From the NCBI GenBank assembly GCA_951813065.1, contig CATOTH010000006.1, positions 248,001-312,000 on the forward strand: a DNA stretch of 64,000 bases, given 5' to 3'. Within the stretch, counting starts at the first letter, position 1. The number at the start of each line of letters is the position of its first letter. Position numbers and translations under genes: made by a program. Source of the DNA: an uncultured Bryobacterales bacterium (GTDB lineage Bacteria; Acidobacteriota; Terriglobia; Bryobacterales; UBA6623). The notes beneath the pieces are model-generated. The model was not told the origin of the DNA. It was given only the letters and a program-made list of their open reading frames with translations, and made no database searches. Of this stretch, positions 41,255 through 50,968 are shown in pieces.

Positions 41255-42952
41255 ATGGAAGCGCTCTCGCTACAAGGGATAGCCGAACTGTTCGGCCTCC
41301 AGGGTGCACTAGAACACGGCGGATCTTTGCTGTCCCTGGGGTTGCTGATCATCGTCGCCAAGTTGACTGAGGGCGTTTTCCGCCGTTTGCGCCTGAAGGC
41401 GATTGTCGCCTACGCGACAGCGGGCATATTGCTGGGCCCCGTTCTTCGCCTATCCGGCATCTGGTGGATTGAGTCTTCACTGCACCTCGAACTGCTGCTG
41501 ACGCTGGGCATCTTCCTGTTCTTTTTCCTGATCGGGATCGACGAGGTTGACATATCCAGCTTCATGTCATCCATCAGTGGCCGCTATTTCCTAGCTGCGA
41601 TTCTTTCCGTGATCTTCTCGTTGGGGGTCTCGATGCTGGTCACTACGGAAGTCATTTTCGATTTCGGACTCCAACTGAGTTTCATGGAGTCGCTGGCCTT
41701 GGCCGGAGTGCTGTCGATGACCAGCCTGGGCATCGTGGCCAAAGTGCTCGCTGACGACGGTCAGCTGAAGAGACCGATCGGGTTACAGATTTTCACGGTG
41801 GTGATCATTGCCGAGTTGGTGGTGTTGCTGCTGATCGGGTTCAGCATAGGTGAACACAACCAAGACGTATCCGCGGTCGGGATATTGGTCTTGCTGGCCA
41901 AGATTGCCGGCTTTACGGTGGTGTCTTGGGTCTTGATGTCCCGAGTGCTGCCTCCGGTGATCGCGCTGTGCCAGCGGCTAATCCAGGTTCCGCAGCTGTC
42001 GCTGGGCCTGCTGTTTGGGGTGCTGTTCCTGATGGTTTTCGGCGCGGAAGTGATGGGCTTGCACGGCTCACTGGGGGCTTTGCTGTTAGGAGCATCGCTG
42101 TCCGGGCTGTCCTTTCAGGTGCGGCGTGAGATCATCCCCGGACTCCGCAGTGTTGCGGACGGATTGCTCGTGCCCCTCTTCTTTGCATCGGCCGGATTGA
42201 GCTTCAGTTTTTCATTCGTAGCCTTGCCGCCATGGACTATGGCCGGGTTGGCGCTGATCCCGCTGTTTGGGAACTTTGCCGGTGCTTTCATCGGCGCCTA
42301 CGTTTCTCGGCTCACGGTTCCGTACGCTGTCGCTTCCGGACTGATGGGGAAAGGAGTGGCGGAAATTGCCCTGCTGCTCGTCCTGTGGGATTCGGGAGTC
42401 ATCGACGAGGGCGTGTTCTCCTTCCTGGTGCTGGTGATGTTCGGTTACATCTTTATCATGCCGCCGGTGATCAGCTACACAGTCAACCGAGCCAGTCGCC
42501 GGATCGACCTGCCGAACGAGCTGGACGACATTCCCCGGGGCATCGCCCGATTCGCGCTGGATGACATCACGGTTGACGACATCCTGGACCGGACGCAGCG
42601 GCATCCGAGCCCCGCATTGTCGGTGGGCGACCTCACCAAAGATTGGATGTCCTCCCACCAGCACGACTATGTGGTGGTCGATAATGACGACATAGTTGGC
42701 ATCGTCTCCGTGGAGATGCTCCGATACTTGCCTAAGGGTTCGTGGGCCGAAACCCCGCTCAAGAAAGTCGTACGTGGGGACCCTCCGCTCGCTTGGCCTG
42801 ACGAGCATATTGAAGATGTGCTGCAACGTATGTCCGAGAACTCCGTTTCCGTGATGCCTGTCGTAGAACGGGAATCCGAAGAGTTCTTGGGATCCGTTAC
42901 CAGGAGCGACATTTTGGAACTCATGGTCGCGCAGGCCACCGGCGAGCATTAA
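41255..42952 (+). CDS. CPA2-family cation/proton antiporter with CBS domains
   Basis: A 565-residue inner-membrane exchanger. About twelve helices include AIVAYATAGILLGPVLRL, FFFLIGIDEVD (in place of the usual G-E/D-L), GVLSMTSLGIVAKVLADDG, GLHGSLGALLLGASLSGL and SGLMGKGVAEIALLLVLWD. A tail of about 130 residues holds a CBS pair (DYVVVDNDDIVGIVSVEML, VSVMPVVERESEEFLGSVTR), which may bind a nucleotide regulator. GTG 41252 or ATG 41255 starts it. It lies between IS remnants, so it may be island cargo or a trapped chromosomal gene. Confidence 0.85.
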   Translation: MEALSLQGIAELFGLQGALEHGGSLLSLGLLIIVAKLTEGVFRRLRLKAIVAYATAGILLGPVLRLSGIWWIESSLHLELLLTLGIFLFFFLIGIDEVDISSFMSSISGRYFLAAILSVIFSLGVSMLVTTEVIFDFGLQLSFMESLALAGVLSMTSLGIVAKVLADDGQLKRPIGLQIFTVVIIAELVVLLLIGFSIGEHNQDVSAVGILVLLAKIAGFTVVSWVLMSRVLPPVIALCQRLIQVPQLSLGLLFGVLFLMVFGAEVMGLHGSLGALLLGASLSGLSFQVRREIIPGLRSVADGLLVPLFFASAGLSFSFSFVALPPWTMAGLALIPLFGNFAGAFIGAYVSRLTVPYAVASGLMGKGVAEIALLLVLWDSGVIDEGVFSFLVLVMFGYIFIMPPVISYTVNRASRRIDLPNELDDIPRGIARFALDDITVDDILDRTQRHPSPALSVGDLTKDWMSSHQHDYVVVDNDDIVGIVSVEMLRYLPKGSWAETPLKKVVRGDPPLAWPDEHIEDVLQRMSENSVSVMPVVERESEEFLGSVTRSDILELMVAQATGEH

Positions 42953-43066
42953 GGTGACGGCTTCGCCTGCAATGCCAAGTCACTTCCCGATGTCGTCGCA
43001 ATCGTTTCCTCGAGGCAATCCCAAATGCCGGTGCAATCGAAATTAGCTCAGCCAAGCAGGACGGAA

Positions 43067-44359
43067 ATGAAGTTGACCAGATGTTTGGTCTTCCGGCCGA
43101 TATCCTCTGTCATGACGGCGGGCTTGCTGGTGGCAGCCTTGGGCATGACGTGTCGGGACGGGCAGGACGAAAGTACGCAAGAGAATGGCGCAAGAGCAAC
43201 AACTGCACAGTCCACCGCAACGATGGAGCATGAAGATGAAGGAAGCTCGGGGGTTTCCGACGCCCAAGTCCTATTCGGGCAGTCCGCCGCTTTCACTGGG
43301 CCAGCCCAAGAACTGGGCAAGCAGATGCGACTGGGTATCGAGGCGGCGTTTCACGAGGCCAACCAGGCGGGCGGCGTCCATGGTCGCCAGTTGAAGATCG
43401 AGGCCTTGGACGATGCCTACGAAGACGACTATGCCCATATCAACACCGAGCGGTTGATCGAGAATAACCGGGTATTTGCCCTCATCGGAGCCGTCGGTAC
43501 GCCCACCTCCCGAGCAGCTTCCCCGCTGGCGCACTCGGCAGGGGTACCCTTTCTGGCCCCATTTACCGGCGCGGAGTTTCTGCGCGACCCACGCTTGGAC
43601 AACGTGCTCAACTTCCGCGCATCGTACTACCAAGAAACTGAGGAGATGGTGGCCCGTCTCACGGAGGATCTGAGCGTTACTCGCGTTGCCGTCCTCTACC
43701 AGAACGATTCTTACGGCCGGAACGGGCTGGAGGGTACGCGGCTGGCGTTGGAACGCCGGGGGCTGAAACCGGTCGTGTCTTGGCACTACCAGCGCAATAC
43801 CAGCGCCGTGAAGGGGGCTGCACTTAGAATCACGGCGGCTAACCCGGAGGCCGTCATCATGATTGGCTCCTATGCCCCTGTCGTCAGGACTATCGAATTG
43901 GTGCGGCGTGACATAGACCCGGTTATTATGGCCGTTTCGTTCGTGGGCAGCAACGCACTGGCGGACGCCTTGGGTGAGGACGGCGCTGGCGTTTACGTTA
44001 CGCAAGTGGTTCCGTTGCCGCAAGACGGCGGAATTCCGGTGGTCGACCGTTACCACAGCGCGCTATCCGAGTACGAGCCTCAAGCGGAGCCCGGGTTCGT
44101 TTCGTTGGAGGGCTACATGGCAGGGCGTTTGGCCGTCGCCGGTCTCGAAGCCTGCGGCCCAGAACTCAGCCGCGAATGTTTCCTCCGGTCGTTGTACGAC
44201 GCCGAAACCATAGATATTGACGGCATTCAACTGAAGTACGGACCCGGCGACAACCAAGGCTCCGATGCCGTATTCTTGACCGTTATCGGTGCCGATGGGA
44301 AGTACCACCAAGTTGACAAACTCGGAGAGACTGATTGGGGAAGTCCTGGAACACAGTAG
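43067..44359 (+). CDS. Type 1 periplasmic ligand-binding protein (branched-chain amino-acid type)
   Basis: A 430-residue exported protein with a hydrophobic signal near ISSVMTAGLLVAALGMTC. The Cys might be lipidated, but the lipobox is non-canonical. The mature part matches the LivJ/receptor-family fold: FGQSAAFTGPAQELGKQMRLG, AFHEANQAGGVHGRQLKIEA, RVAVLYQNDSYGRNGLEGTR and SLEGYMAGRLAVAGLEACG. No permease or ATPase genes are next to it, so it is an orphan. ATG 43067 is preferred for the signal and a nearby GGA-rich site; a frame from 43025 is longer. Confidence 0.83.
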   Translation: MKLTRCLVFRPISSVMTAGLLVAALGMTCRDGQDESTQENGARATTAQSTATMEHEDEGSSGVSDAQVLFGQSAAFTGPAQELGKQMRLGIEAAFHEANQAGGVHGRQLKIEALDDAYEDDYAHINTERLIENNRVFALIGAVGTPTSRAASPLAHSAGVPFLAPFTGAEFLRDPRLDNVLNFRASYYQETEEMVARLTEDLSVTRVAVLYQNDSYGRNGLEGTRLALERRGLKPVVSWHYQRNTSAVKGAALRITAANPEAVIMIGSYAPVVRTIELVRRDIDPVIMAVSFVGSNALADALGEDGAGVYVTQVVPLPQDGGIPVVDRYHSALSEYEPQAEPGFVSLEGYMAGRLAVAGLEACGPELSRECFLRSLYDAETIDIDGIQLKYGPGDNQGSDAVFLTVIGADGKYHQVDKLGETDWGSPGTQ

Positions 44360-44575
44360 TGTTAACAGGCAGCTTCAGGCGTGATTTGCACAGGATAGGG
44401 CACTACGGAACCGGGTACCTTGAAGTGATGATTCGGACGTCGGACGACCTGGAATTCGCGAAACCCCTTATCCAGAAGGGTCCATGACGCCGGCCCAGGC
44501 CAGTCACGCACGCAGCGCTTCCAAGCCCTTCAGCGACGTCGAGAAGGTCCGGGTCTCCTTCCGGCGGAGCTTTCC

Positions 44576-45149
44576 CTAGCCTGTCGCCGGCGTGCGAACG
44601 CGCTCCTCGGTGTGCCCCTCCGGGTCGTCTCGCAGGCGGCATCGATGGTGGCAGCGGGTCGCCAGCGCCTGCATCAGCGTCGAGAAACTGTGCAACTCCA
44701 GGCCAGCTGACGTCACGCGGCGGTTCTTCTTCGCTTGCGCTGCCGGCGTCGGCTTGGCCGGCGCCACCGGATCGCGGCGCGCCTGCCACGCTTCCAGTCC
44801 CTCCTCTTGGAACAGCGGCGGTGCCAGCGCCTGCCGCAGGTGCCACTCCACGTAGTAGGCCAGCAGGCACAGGAAGATGTGCGCCGCACGCGGTCCTCGG
44901 CGCGGTGCCGGATCGGTCGCACCATCAAGTCCACCGTCTTGAGGCAGCGAAAGGCGCGCTCAACGCGCGTCAGGTTCTTGTAGCTGCGCATGACACCCGC
45001 GGCCGTCAGGTCGGCCTGGCTGGTGCGGTTGATGTACAACCCGTCCAGGGCGGCCTCGCGCTCGATCGAGACCGCGTTGCGGTAGAACTCGAAGCGGTCG
45101 TCCTCGATCACCCGCCAGAACCGCCCAAGAATGCTTCGGAAGCCGGGCC
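44576..45149 (-). pseudogene. IS1634-type transposase C-terminal fragment, frameshifted
   Basis: The minus strand reads REAALDGLYINRTSQADL, SYKNLTRVERAFRCLKTVDL and RPIRHRAEDRVR; after a one-base frameshift near 44900 it continues AHIFLCLLAYYVEWHLRQAL to a stop at 44576. These are the conserved C-terminal motifs of IS1634-type DDE transposases. The N-terminal half is cut off where the right copy of the 500-bp repeat begins. The tail 44360-44575 contains CTTATCCAGAAGGGTCC, possibly an IS end. Confidence 0.75.
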
Positions 45150-45377
45150 GCCGCGGCGCTTGGCCTCGGCCTCAAGCAGCTTAGTGCTAATTGCCGCGCT
45201 GAGAGCCTTCGATCGCAACTCGTAGAGTTGGTGCTCTAGCTTGCGTTGCTCCGGGGTGACAGCGATATCGGATTCCAGGATCGCTCTTCCGTCGAGGATC
45301 GCCAGCGGTTCATCTCCGAATCAGGGTGCCACCAGCACGGTGCAAAGCACGCACAGAGACAAGAGTGATTTGACCAA
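45150..45377 (-). pseudogene. 5' fragment of the DsbA-like gene (copy 2)
   Basis: Aligned to the start of the intact gene at 31398. The ATG has become TTG, the -10 TATAAT has become GATGAT, and a Gly codon (GGA in VAPGFG) has become TGA, a premature stop. The fragment breaks off where the IS1634-type remnant begins. Confidence 0.8.
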
Positions 45378-45644
45378 TTGGTCCCATCATCGCTGGCCGC
45401 GGGGGGCGATACCCCCAACTTCTTGTACGGCGCATGGCATTTGATGCTGGATCGAAATGTTGTGGCCACGCGAGTTGCTGGCAGGAGGTGCGGAGGGGAT
45501 TCTACGGCCCCTTCCCACTCTTCCCGCAGGCATTCGTCTCAGGCGAGCGCGGCTTGGCAGACTCGTAGCACGTTGCCTCCAAGAATCTTGCGGATCGTCT
45601 CATCGGAGTACCCTTTTTGCACCATGCCGACCGTGAACAAAGGC
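45150..45644. repeat. Right copy of ~500-bp direct repeat flanking the island
   Basis: Aligns with 31171-31671. Here the dipeptidase end is intact and the DsbA-like part is degraded. Confidence 0.85.
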
Positions 45645-46807
45645 CAGTTCGTCCAGGCAAGGCTCCGTGTCATTGCTGGTGTCTCGACAAAGTCGTCTTC
45701 GGGCCACAACGCCGCAAAGCGTGTTCGGCGGGGCCCGCTTGGAGGGACATTGCGTGATTCCGCGTCCGAGAATCTGGAGCGATACGCAACGTCCGTTCCG
45801 ACCGCGACGTGGTCAGGCCCGAACTTTCGGACCGCGTAATCGATGTGGTCAATCAGGGCCAGGATGTCGCCAGTGCGCCGAAGGAAGCGGGGAATGCAGC
45901 AAATGCCCACGTAACCGCCTGTGTCCGCGATTGCGCTAATCACTTCGTCCGGCTTGGATCGGATGTGCGGGTAGATTTGGCTGCAGGTGGTATGGCTGGC
46001 AACCATTGGCCTCGAGGATGTCCGGGCTGCTTCAAGGCTTGTTTGCCATCCGGAGTGGGCGACATCGACAATCACGCCTACCCTGTTCATTTCGGCGACT
46101 GCCGCTCTGCCGAAATCGCTGAGGCCCCCGTTCGCCGATTCGGCGCAGCCATCACCGAGCCGGTTTCGGCGGTTGTACGTAACGTGCATCATCCGGATGC
46201 CGAGCTGGAAGAAGATCCGGACGTATCGCAACTCGTCTTCCACGGAATTCCACTGCTGTGTGAGCGGAACGCCGTTGCCGGTGAAATAGAGGCTGCCGAC
46301 CCCGTCGGCGTGGGCGCGCTCGACATCGGTGGGTCCGACGGTCCGGCGTAACACGCCTGGGAGGTGATCGGTAAGGTATGTGAACCGGGCCAGGCGCTTG
46401 ATCAGGCGAAGCGGATCGCTGCTTTCCTCCCCGCAGTTCTGAAAGATACAGGTCACTCCTGAAGCATTCCACGCACGGACGAACTCCGTCCTTTCCTCAT
46501 GGGAGCCGACTGCGCGAGTCATGGTCATGTCCTCGCGGTGGTCTTGCAATTCCATTTCGGAGGCACCTGCTTCCATGAGCGCGCGGAGTGCCTCACCGTC
46601 CACGGCTGCTCTAGGAGCAAATCCGTAGGCGTCGAAGACCAAGGCCTCCTGGTGGAGCCTGGATCCGTACTCAAGGTCCCGTGCGCTTGGCTTTAACAGC
46701 TGCAGGGCGAGCTGCCTGTCGGACTCGATTCGGTCGCGGACCTGGGAGCGGAGTTGCGCGGCGGTAGCGATCGAGCTGCTTGTGGCGATGAACTGGCGGC
46801 GATTCAT
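45539..46807 (-). CDS. Membrane dipeptidase (M19, renal dipeptidase family), exported
   Basis: A 422-residue zinc dipeptidase that splits dipeptides. It has a Tat-like N-terminus (NRRQFIATSSSIATAAQL), VFDAYGFAPR where family members carry the first metal ligands, GIRMMHVTYNRRNRLGDGC, VDVAHSGW with metal-binding His, PMVASHTTC, and VAVGTDVAYR. The first-ligand region lacks the usual HxD (it reads DAYGF), so catalysis should be checked. The C-terminus is duplicated as a stub at 31567-31671. GATGAT six bases before the ATG is a weak -10. Confidence 0.83.
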   Translation of the reverse strand: MNRRQFIATSSSIATAAQLRSQVRDRIESDRQLALQLLKPSARDLEYGSRLHQEALVFDAYGFAPRAAVDGEALRALMEAGASEMELQDHREDMTMTRAVGSHEERTEFVRAWNASGVTCIFQNCGEESSDPLRLIKRLARFTYLTDHLPGVLRRTVGPTDVERAHADGVGSLYFTGNGVPLTQQWNSVEDELRYVRIFFQLGIRMMHVTYNRRNRLGDGCAESANGGLSDFGRAAVAEMNRVGVIVDVAHSGWQTSLEAARTSSRPMVASHTTCSQIYPHIRSKPDEVISAIADTGGYVGICCIPRFLRRTGDILALIDHIDYAVRKFGPDHVAVGTDVAYRSRFSDAESRNVPPSGPRRTRFAALWPEDDFVETPAMTRSLAWTNWPLFTVGMVQKGYSDETIRKILGGNVLRVCQAALA

Positions 46808-46814
46808 GGATACA

Positions 46815-47414
46815 TCATCGTCTGTTGCAGCGACGGACCCGTGTCAGGGCCGATGGTGCCGAGCCGCGCGGCCCGACGTCGGTGAAGACTACGCCCAAAG
46901 GAGTTGACGAACTGCGGGCGGCTCCTGCCGCCCGGTCCACCCGGAGCCCATGCAAGGTTGCCTGCGAGAGACCTCCTGCCGGATCAGCCAACGCCAGGAG
47001 TCCGCTGGCGGAGCCCCACTCTTCGCTCCCGTCCCGGCTACCAAGCCAACCACTCCGGAGGAACTTCCGAGGGCGATCGATTCGCTTGGCAATCAGATCG
47101 ATTGTTGTCCTATCATTGAACTCAGGTCGACTGTCCGGACTGGGGTTCCGGGCACGAGCCTCCAAGGTGCCTGTTGGTAGAGTGGGGTGTAGTCGGCCGT
47201 CAGCATCAATCAGCAAGTCGTATGTCGTTTGGTTGTCCCACGGTGAGGAGGCTAGAGCTGCTAGCCCCGACAGGAACTGTCCGAATGCATTGGGCTCGCA
47301 GGCGTTTACCCCACGCCGCGCGAGGGATGGTTCCCGTTCTCCGAAACAAGGGATGTTCCGCAGGCTCCGCGACGGTTCCTTCGTATCGAGCACGCGCTGC
47401 CCGACGAATGCCAC
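46815..47414 (-). CDS. Uncertain open frame upstream of the dipeptidase
   Basis: A 199-residue frame ends seven bases before the dipeptidase start. Composition is partly protein-like (NQTTYDLLIDADGRLHPTLP, FNDRTTIDLIAKRIDRPRKF) but no family is recognised, and an equally long frame exists on the other strand. It could be a degraded gene. Nothing else was found in the 46808-47501 gap. Confidence 0.22.
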   Translation of the reverse strand: MAFVGQRVLDTKEPSRSLRNIPCFGEREPSLARRGVNACEPNAFGQFLSGLAALASSPWDNQTTYDLLIDADGRLHPTLPTGTLEARARNPSPDSRPEFNDRTTIDLIAKRIDRPRKFLRSGWLGSRDGSEEWGSASGLLALADPAGGLSQATLHGLRVDRAAGAARSSSTPLGVVFTDVGPRGSAPSALTRVRRCNRR

Positions 47415-47501
47415 CAGAGCCCGTGGTTGGCATGTTTCACGGTCCTGACCAAACCTCCCGCCTTGCAGCCAATCATGTGAAGAGGACAGCGATAACCGCC
47501 T

Positions 47502-48329
47502 ATGAATGACGTATCGAGCCCGGCTGCGATCGAGGCGATCCAGCTGAGCAAATTCTACGACAACTTCGCTGCGATCCAGGACGTCTCATTCGAGGTTCCG
47601 CGCGGCCAGGTTGCAGCGTTTCTCGGACCGAATGGAGCAGGGAAGTCGACCACGCTCAAGATCATCACTGGATTTCTGCAGGCTTCCAGCGGATCTGCTC
47701 GGATCGCCGGGCTTGATATCGCCGCTCACCGGATTGAGGCTGCGGCCAAGATCGGGTACCTGCCGGAGAATGGCCCGCTCTATCCGGAAATGACTCCCTT
47801 GGAGTTGTTGCGCTTTTTTGGCGAGGCGCGCGGCATGCCGGAAGACCAGCTTGCTTCGCGAATCGATGCCGTGGTGTCGCAATGCAATCTGGGCGGAGTT
47901 CTCGAAAAGCCAATCCACAAGCTTTCCAAGGGGTACCGGCAGCGTGTCGGGATGGCTCAGGCCTTGCTGCACGAGCCTGACATCCTGATCATGGACGAAC
48001 CGACAGCCGGGCTTGACCCGAATCAGATCCGCGAAGTCCGCGCCTTGATCCGAGATCTCAGCGAGAGTAAGACGGTCCTGCTGTCCACGCACATCCTCCA
48101 AGAGGTCGAGGCCGTCGCGGACCATGTCGTGATCATCAGCGACGGCCGCATCGTATTCGATGGCACGCCAGCGGAGATGACCCACGGCGAAGGCCTCGAC
48201 GCGGCATTCCAACGGCTGACCCGGTCGCAGGCGAATTCCACTTCCGCCGAGGGAGACGACACCGACCGCCGTGACCCGGAGACCACCGGGTCCAGCCAGG
48301 AGCATTTGAGCACGGGAGACGATCAATGA
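47502..48329 (+). CDS. ABC transporter ATP-binding protein (GldA-like)
   Basis: A 275-residue ATPase with Walker A GPNGAGKST, signature LSKGYRQRVG, Walker B DILIMDEPTAGLDP and switch His in LSTHILQEVEA. The tail is acidic and unstructured. It powers the membrane protein encoded directly downstream, whose ATG overlaps this stop (ATGA). In Bacteroidota the GldAFG complex supports gliding; in other phyla the same gene set has an unproven envelope role. Confidence 0.9.
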   Translation: MNDVSSPAAIEAIQLSKFYDNFAAIQDVSFEVPRGQVAAFLGPNGAGKSTTLKIITGFLQASSGSARIAGLDIAAHRIEAAAKIGYLPENGPLYPEMTPLELLRFFGEARGMPEDQLASRIDAVVSQCNLGGVLEKPIHKLSKGYRQRVGMAQALLHEPDILIMDEPTAGLDPNQIREVRALIRDLSESKTVLLSTHILQEVEAVADHVVIISDGRIVFDGTPAEMTHGEGLDAAFQRLTRSQANSTSAEGDDTDRRDPETTGSSQEHLSTGDDQ

Positions 48330-50968
48330 AAGTCAGGCTCTCGCACGTTTCAAGAGCTGTGGTCCGGCGGGAACTGACGTCGTACTTCAGCAGTCCGACA
48401 GGGTACGTCTTCATTTCGCTTTTCGTGTTCCTAAGCGCAGTGGCGGCGTTCTGGCAGGAATCCTTTTTCGCTAGCAATCTCGCCAATCTGGACACGCTCA
48501 ACCAGTACTTCCCATACCTGCTGATTTTCCTCGTTCCAGCATTGACGATGGCGGCCTGGGCGGAGGAACGGCTACATGGCACGGACGAACTGCTGCTCAC
48601 CCTGCCCGCGACCGATCTTGAGATCGTGGCCGGCAAGTACGTGTCCTATGTCGCGATCTATTCCGTGGCACTGATCTTTTCGCTCAGTCATGTGGTCGTG
48701 CTGCTGATTCTCGGCAGCCCGGACCTCGGCCTGTTGCTCGCGACATATGCCGGCTACTGGTTGATGGGTGCGGCTCTAGTGGCATTGGGCATGCTGGCGT
48801 CGCAGTTCACTAGCAACCTCACGGTGGCATATATTCTCGGCGCCCTCCTGTGCGCAGTCCCTGTGTTCATCGAGCATGCTGGCAACATCGTGGGCGGTTC
48901 GCTGCGGCGGATCCTCGAAAGCCTGTCGTTTGTCGAGCAGTTCCGTGATTTCGCTGATGGCGTTTTTCCGCTATCCGGAGTGCTCTATTTCGCGGGCTTC
49001 GTCGTCGCGATGCTGTACCTGAACGTCGCCGCGCTGGGACGGCGCCACTGGGCGACGGGACGGGAAGCTCCGCGTCTCGGGCGCCATTACGTTGTACGCG
49101 GCATCGCGCTGCTTGTCGCGCTGGGCGGGGCGACCGTGGTGGTCGGGCGCATAGGTGGCCGGGTCGACGTCACCGCGGAGCGCTTGCATTCGCTCTCGCC
49201 AGACACGCGCGCACTTCTTTCGGGACTGGACTCCTCGAGGCCGGTATTCATTCAAGCGTTTCTGAGCCCGGAAGTTCCGAGGCGGTACGTTCAAACGAGG
49301 AACAACATCGTGTCAATGTTGCGGGAATTCGACTCGCGGGGCGGAGACAGCATCCACGCCAATATCATTGATACCGAAAAGTTCACCGAAGAGTCGCGGG
49401 AGGCCCGCGATCGTTTCAACATCGTCCCGACTACCGTGCCTCCGGTCTTCCAAACCCAAGGCACCCCCGACGAGATTTTCCTCGGACTGGTCTTCAGTGC
49501 AGGTAGCGAGGAATTCGTCATTCCGTTCTTCGACATCGGACTGCCCGTGGAATACGAGATCATGCGCTCCGTCCGCGTTGTGGCGAACGCCGAGCGCAAG
49601 CGGGTGGGCGTGCTGCGCACCGGAATCGATCTCTTCGGCGGGTTCGACTTTCAGACTCGTCAGCAGTCCCGGTCGTGGTCCATCGTTTCCGAACTGGAAA
49701 AGCAGTACGAGGTCGTGCAGGTGCCGGCTGAAACCGACTATCCGGATGATCTGGATGTGCTGGTTGTCGTGTTGCCGAACACGCTCCAGCCGGACGGCAT
49801 GGAGCGGCTGACTGAATGGGCGCGAAGCGGTCACCCGGTGCTCGTCGTGGTCGATCCGCTCCCGGCGTTCGATATACAGTCCTCGCCGCAGCAAATGCCG
49901 CAAAGCCCCTTCCAGCAAGGTCAGCCGCAGCGTGTGCCAACAGACACCAAACCGCTGATGGATGCCCTCGGAGTGGACTGGGCATCCGACCGGATTGCCT
50001 GGGACAGGTACAATCCGCACCCGACGTTTCGGAATTTGCCCGAAGAGGTGATTTTCGTGGGAACGGGCAGCGGGAACGATGACGCGTTCAACGCTGGCGA
50101 GCCTGTTACGGGAGGCCTGCAGGAGACCGTCTTCCTGTATTCCGGCGTCCTGAAGGCCGCCGAGGATAGCGAGGCCGGTACGGAGTTCATTCCGCTGTTG
50201 CGAACTGGAACGGATTCTGGCACGACCTTCTGGTTCCGGCTGGTACAGCAGTCGATATTTGGACTGCAACTTGCCACGAACCTTTCGCACGAGCCTGACG
50301 ACGAGAGCCATGTTCTGGCAGCGCGAGTGGCTTCCGGAGACGAAGAGAATCCGATTCACGCCATCGTGATCGCGGATGCCGACATGATGGGCGAACAGTT
50401 CTTCCAGCTTCGCCGCCAAGGCGTCGAAGACCTGAGCTTCGACAATGTCACCTTCCTGCTCAATGCAGTCGACCGGCTCGCCGGGGACGATTCATTCATC
50501 GCGCTGCGAAAGCGTCGACGCGTGCACCGCACGCTCGCTACCGTGGAGGCCCGCACGCGCAGTTACGAGGAAGAGCGCTTGGAAGAAACCCGGCGCGCAG
50601 AGCAAGAAGCGGAAGAGAAACTGAGCGCGGCCCAGTCGCGACTCGACGCAGCTGTCGAGAAGCTGCAGGATCGCACTGACCTGGACGCCCAAACGAAACG
50701 CATCATGATCGCCAATCAAGAGCGGATCGAGAATCGGAGGCTTGCGGTGGCTCGGAGCAACATCGAGGATGAGAAGGAAAGGCTGATCGAGGCTGCCCGC
50801 GGCGACATGGAAGGCGCCGTCCGCGGGATCCAGAACACGATCAAGCTGCTGGCCGTTGCACTCTCACCTGTACCAGCCTTCTTGCTATTCCTGTTTGTCA
50901 CAGTCAAGAGGCGCAAGAGGGAGCAAATCGGCGTGGCTCGCGATCGGCTCGTGGAGGTTTCGCACTGA
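48326..50968 (+). CDS. ABC-2 permease fused to GldG-like domain
   Basis: An 880-residue fusion. Residues 1-240 are a GldF-type permease with six helices (GYVFISLFVFLSAVAAF, MAAWAEERLHGTDELLLTLP). Residues 250-700 are a GldG-like extracytoplasmic domain (DVTAERLHSLSPDTRALLSG, RRYVQTRNNIVSMLREF, VLVVVDPLPAF). A long coiled coil (730-840) precedes a final helix (LLAVALSPVPAFLLFLFVTV). The two parts are usually separate genes in Bacteroidota. The stop overlaps the next ATG by one base. Confidence 0.88.
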   Translation: MKVRLSHVSRAVVRRELTSYFSSPTGYVFISLFVFLSAVAAFWQESFFASNLANLDTLNQYFPYLLIFLVPALTMAAWAEERLHGTDELLLTLPATDLEIVAGKYVSYVAIYSVALIFSLSHVVVLLILGSPDLGLLLATYAGYWLMGAALVALGMLASQFTSNLTVAYILGALLCAVPVFIEHAGNIVGGSLRRILESLSFVEQFRDFADGVFPLSGVLYFAGFVVAMLYLNVAALGRRHWATGREAPRLGRHYVVRGIALLVALGGATVVVGRIGGRVDVTAERLHSLSPDTRALLSGLDSSRPVFIQAFLSPEVPRRYVQTRNNIVSMLREFDSRGGDSIHANIIDTEKFTEESREARDRFNIVPTTVPPVFQTQGTPDEIFLGLVFSAGSEEFVIPFFDIGLPVEYEIMRSVRVVANAERKRVGVLRTGIDLFGGFDFQTRQQSRSWSIVSELEKQYEVVQVPAETDYPDDLDVLVVVLPNTLQPDGMERLTEWARSGHPVLVVVDPLPAFDIQSSPQQMPQSPFQQGQPQRVPTDTKPLMDALGVDWASDRIAWDRYNPHPTFRNLPEEVIFVGTGSGNDDAFNAGEPVTGGLQETVFLYSGVLKAAEDSEAGTEFIPLLRTGTDSGTTFWFRLVQQSIFGLQLATNLSHEPDDESHVLAARVASGDEENPIHAIVIADADMMGEQFFQLRRQGVEDLSFDNVTFLLNAVDRLAGDDSFIALRKRRRVHRTLATVEARTRSYEEERLEETRRAEQEAEEKLSAAQSRLDAAVEKLQDRTDLDAQTKRIMIANQERIENRRLAVARSNIEDEKERLIEAARGDMEGAVRGIQNTIKLLAVALSPVPAFLLFLFVTVKRRKREQIGVARDRLVEVSH

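Noticed and set aside
46825..47448. Plus-strand frame of 207 codons before the ABC operon.
   Set aside because: Arg/Ser/Pro-rich with no motifs; overlaps an opposite-strand frame that is itself doubtful.
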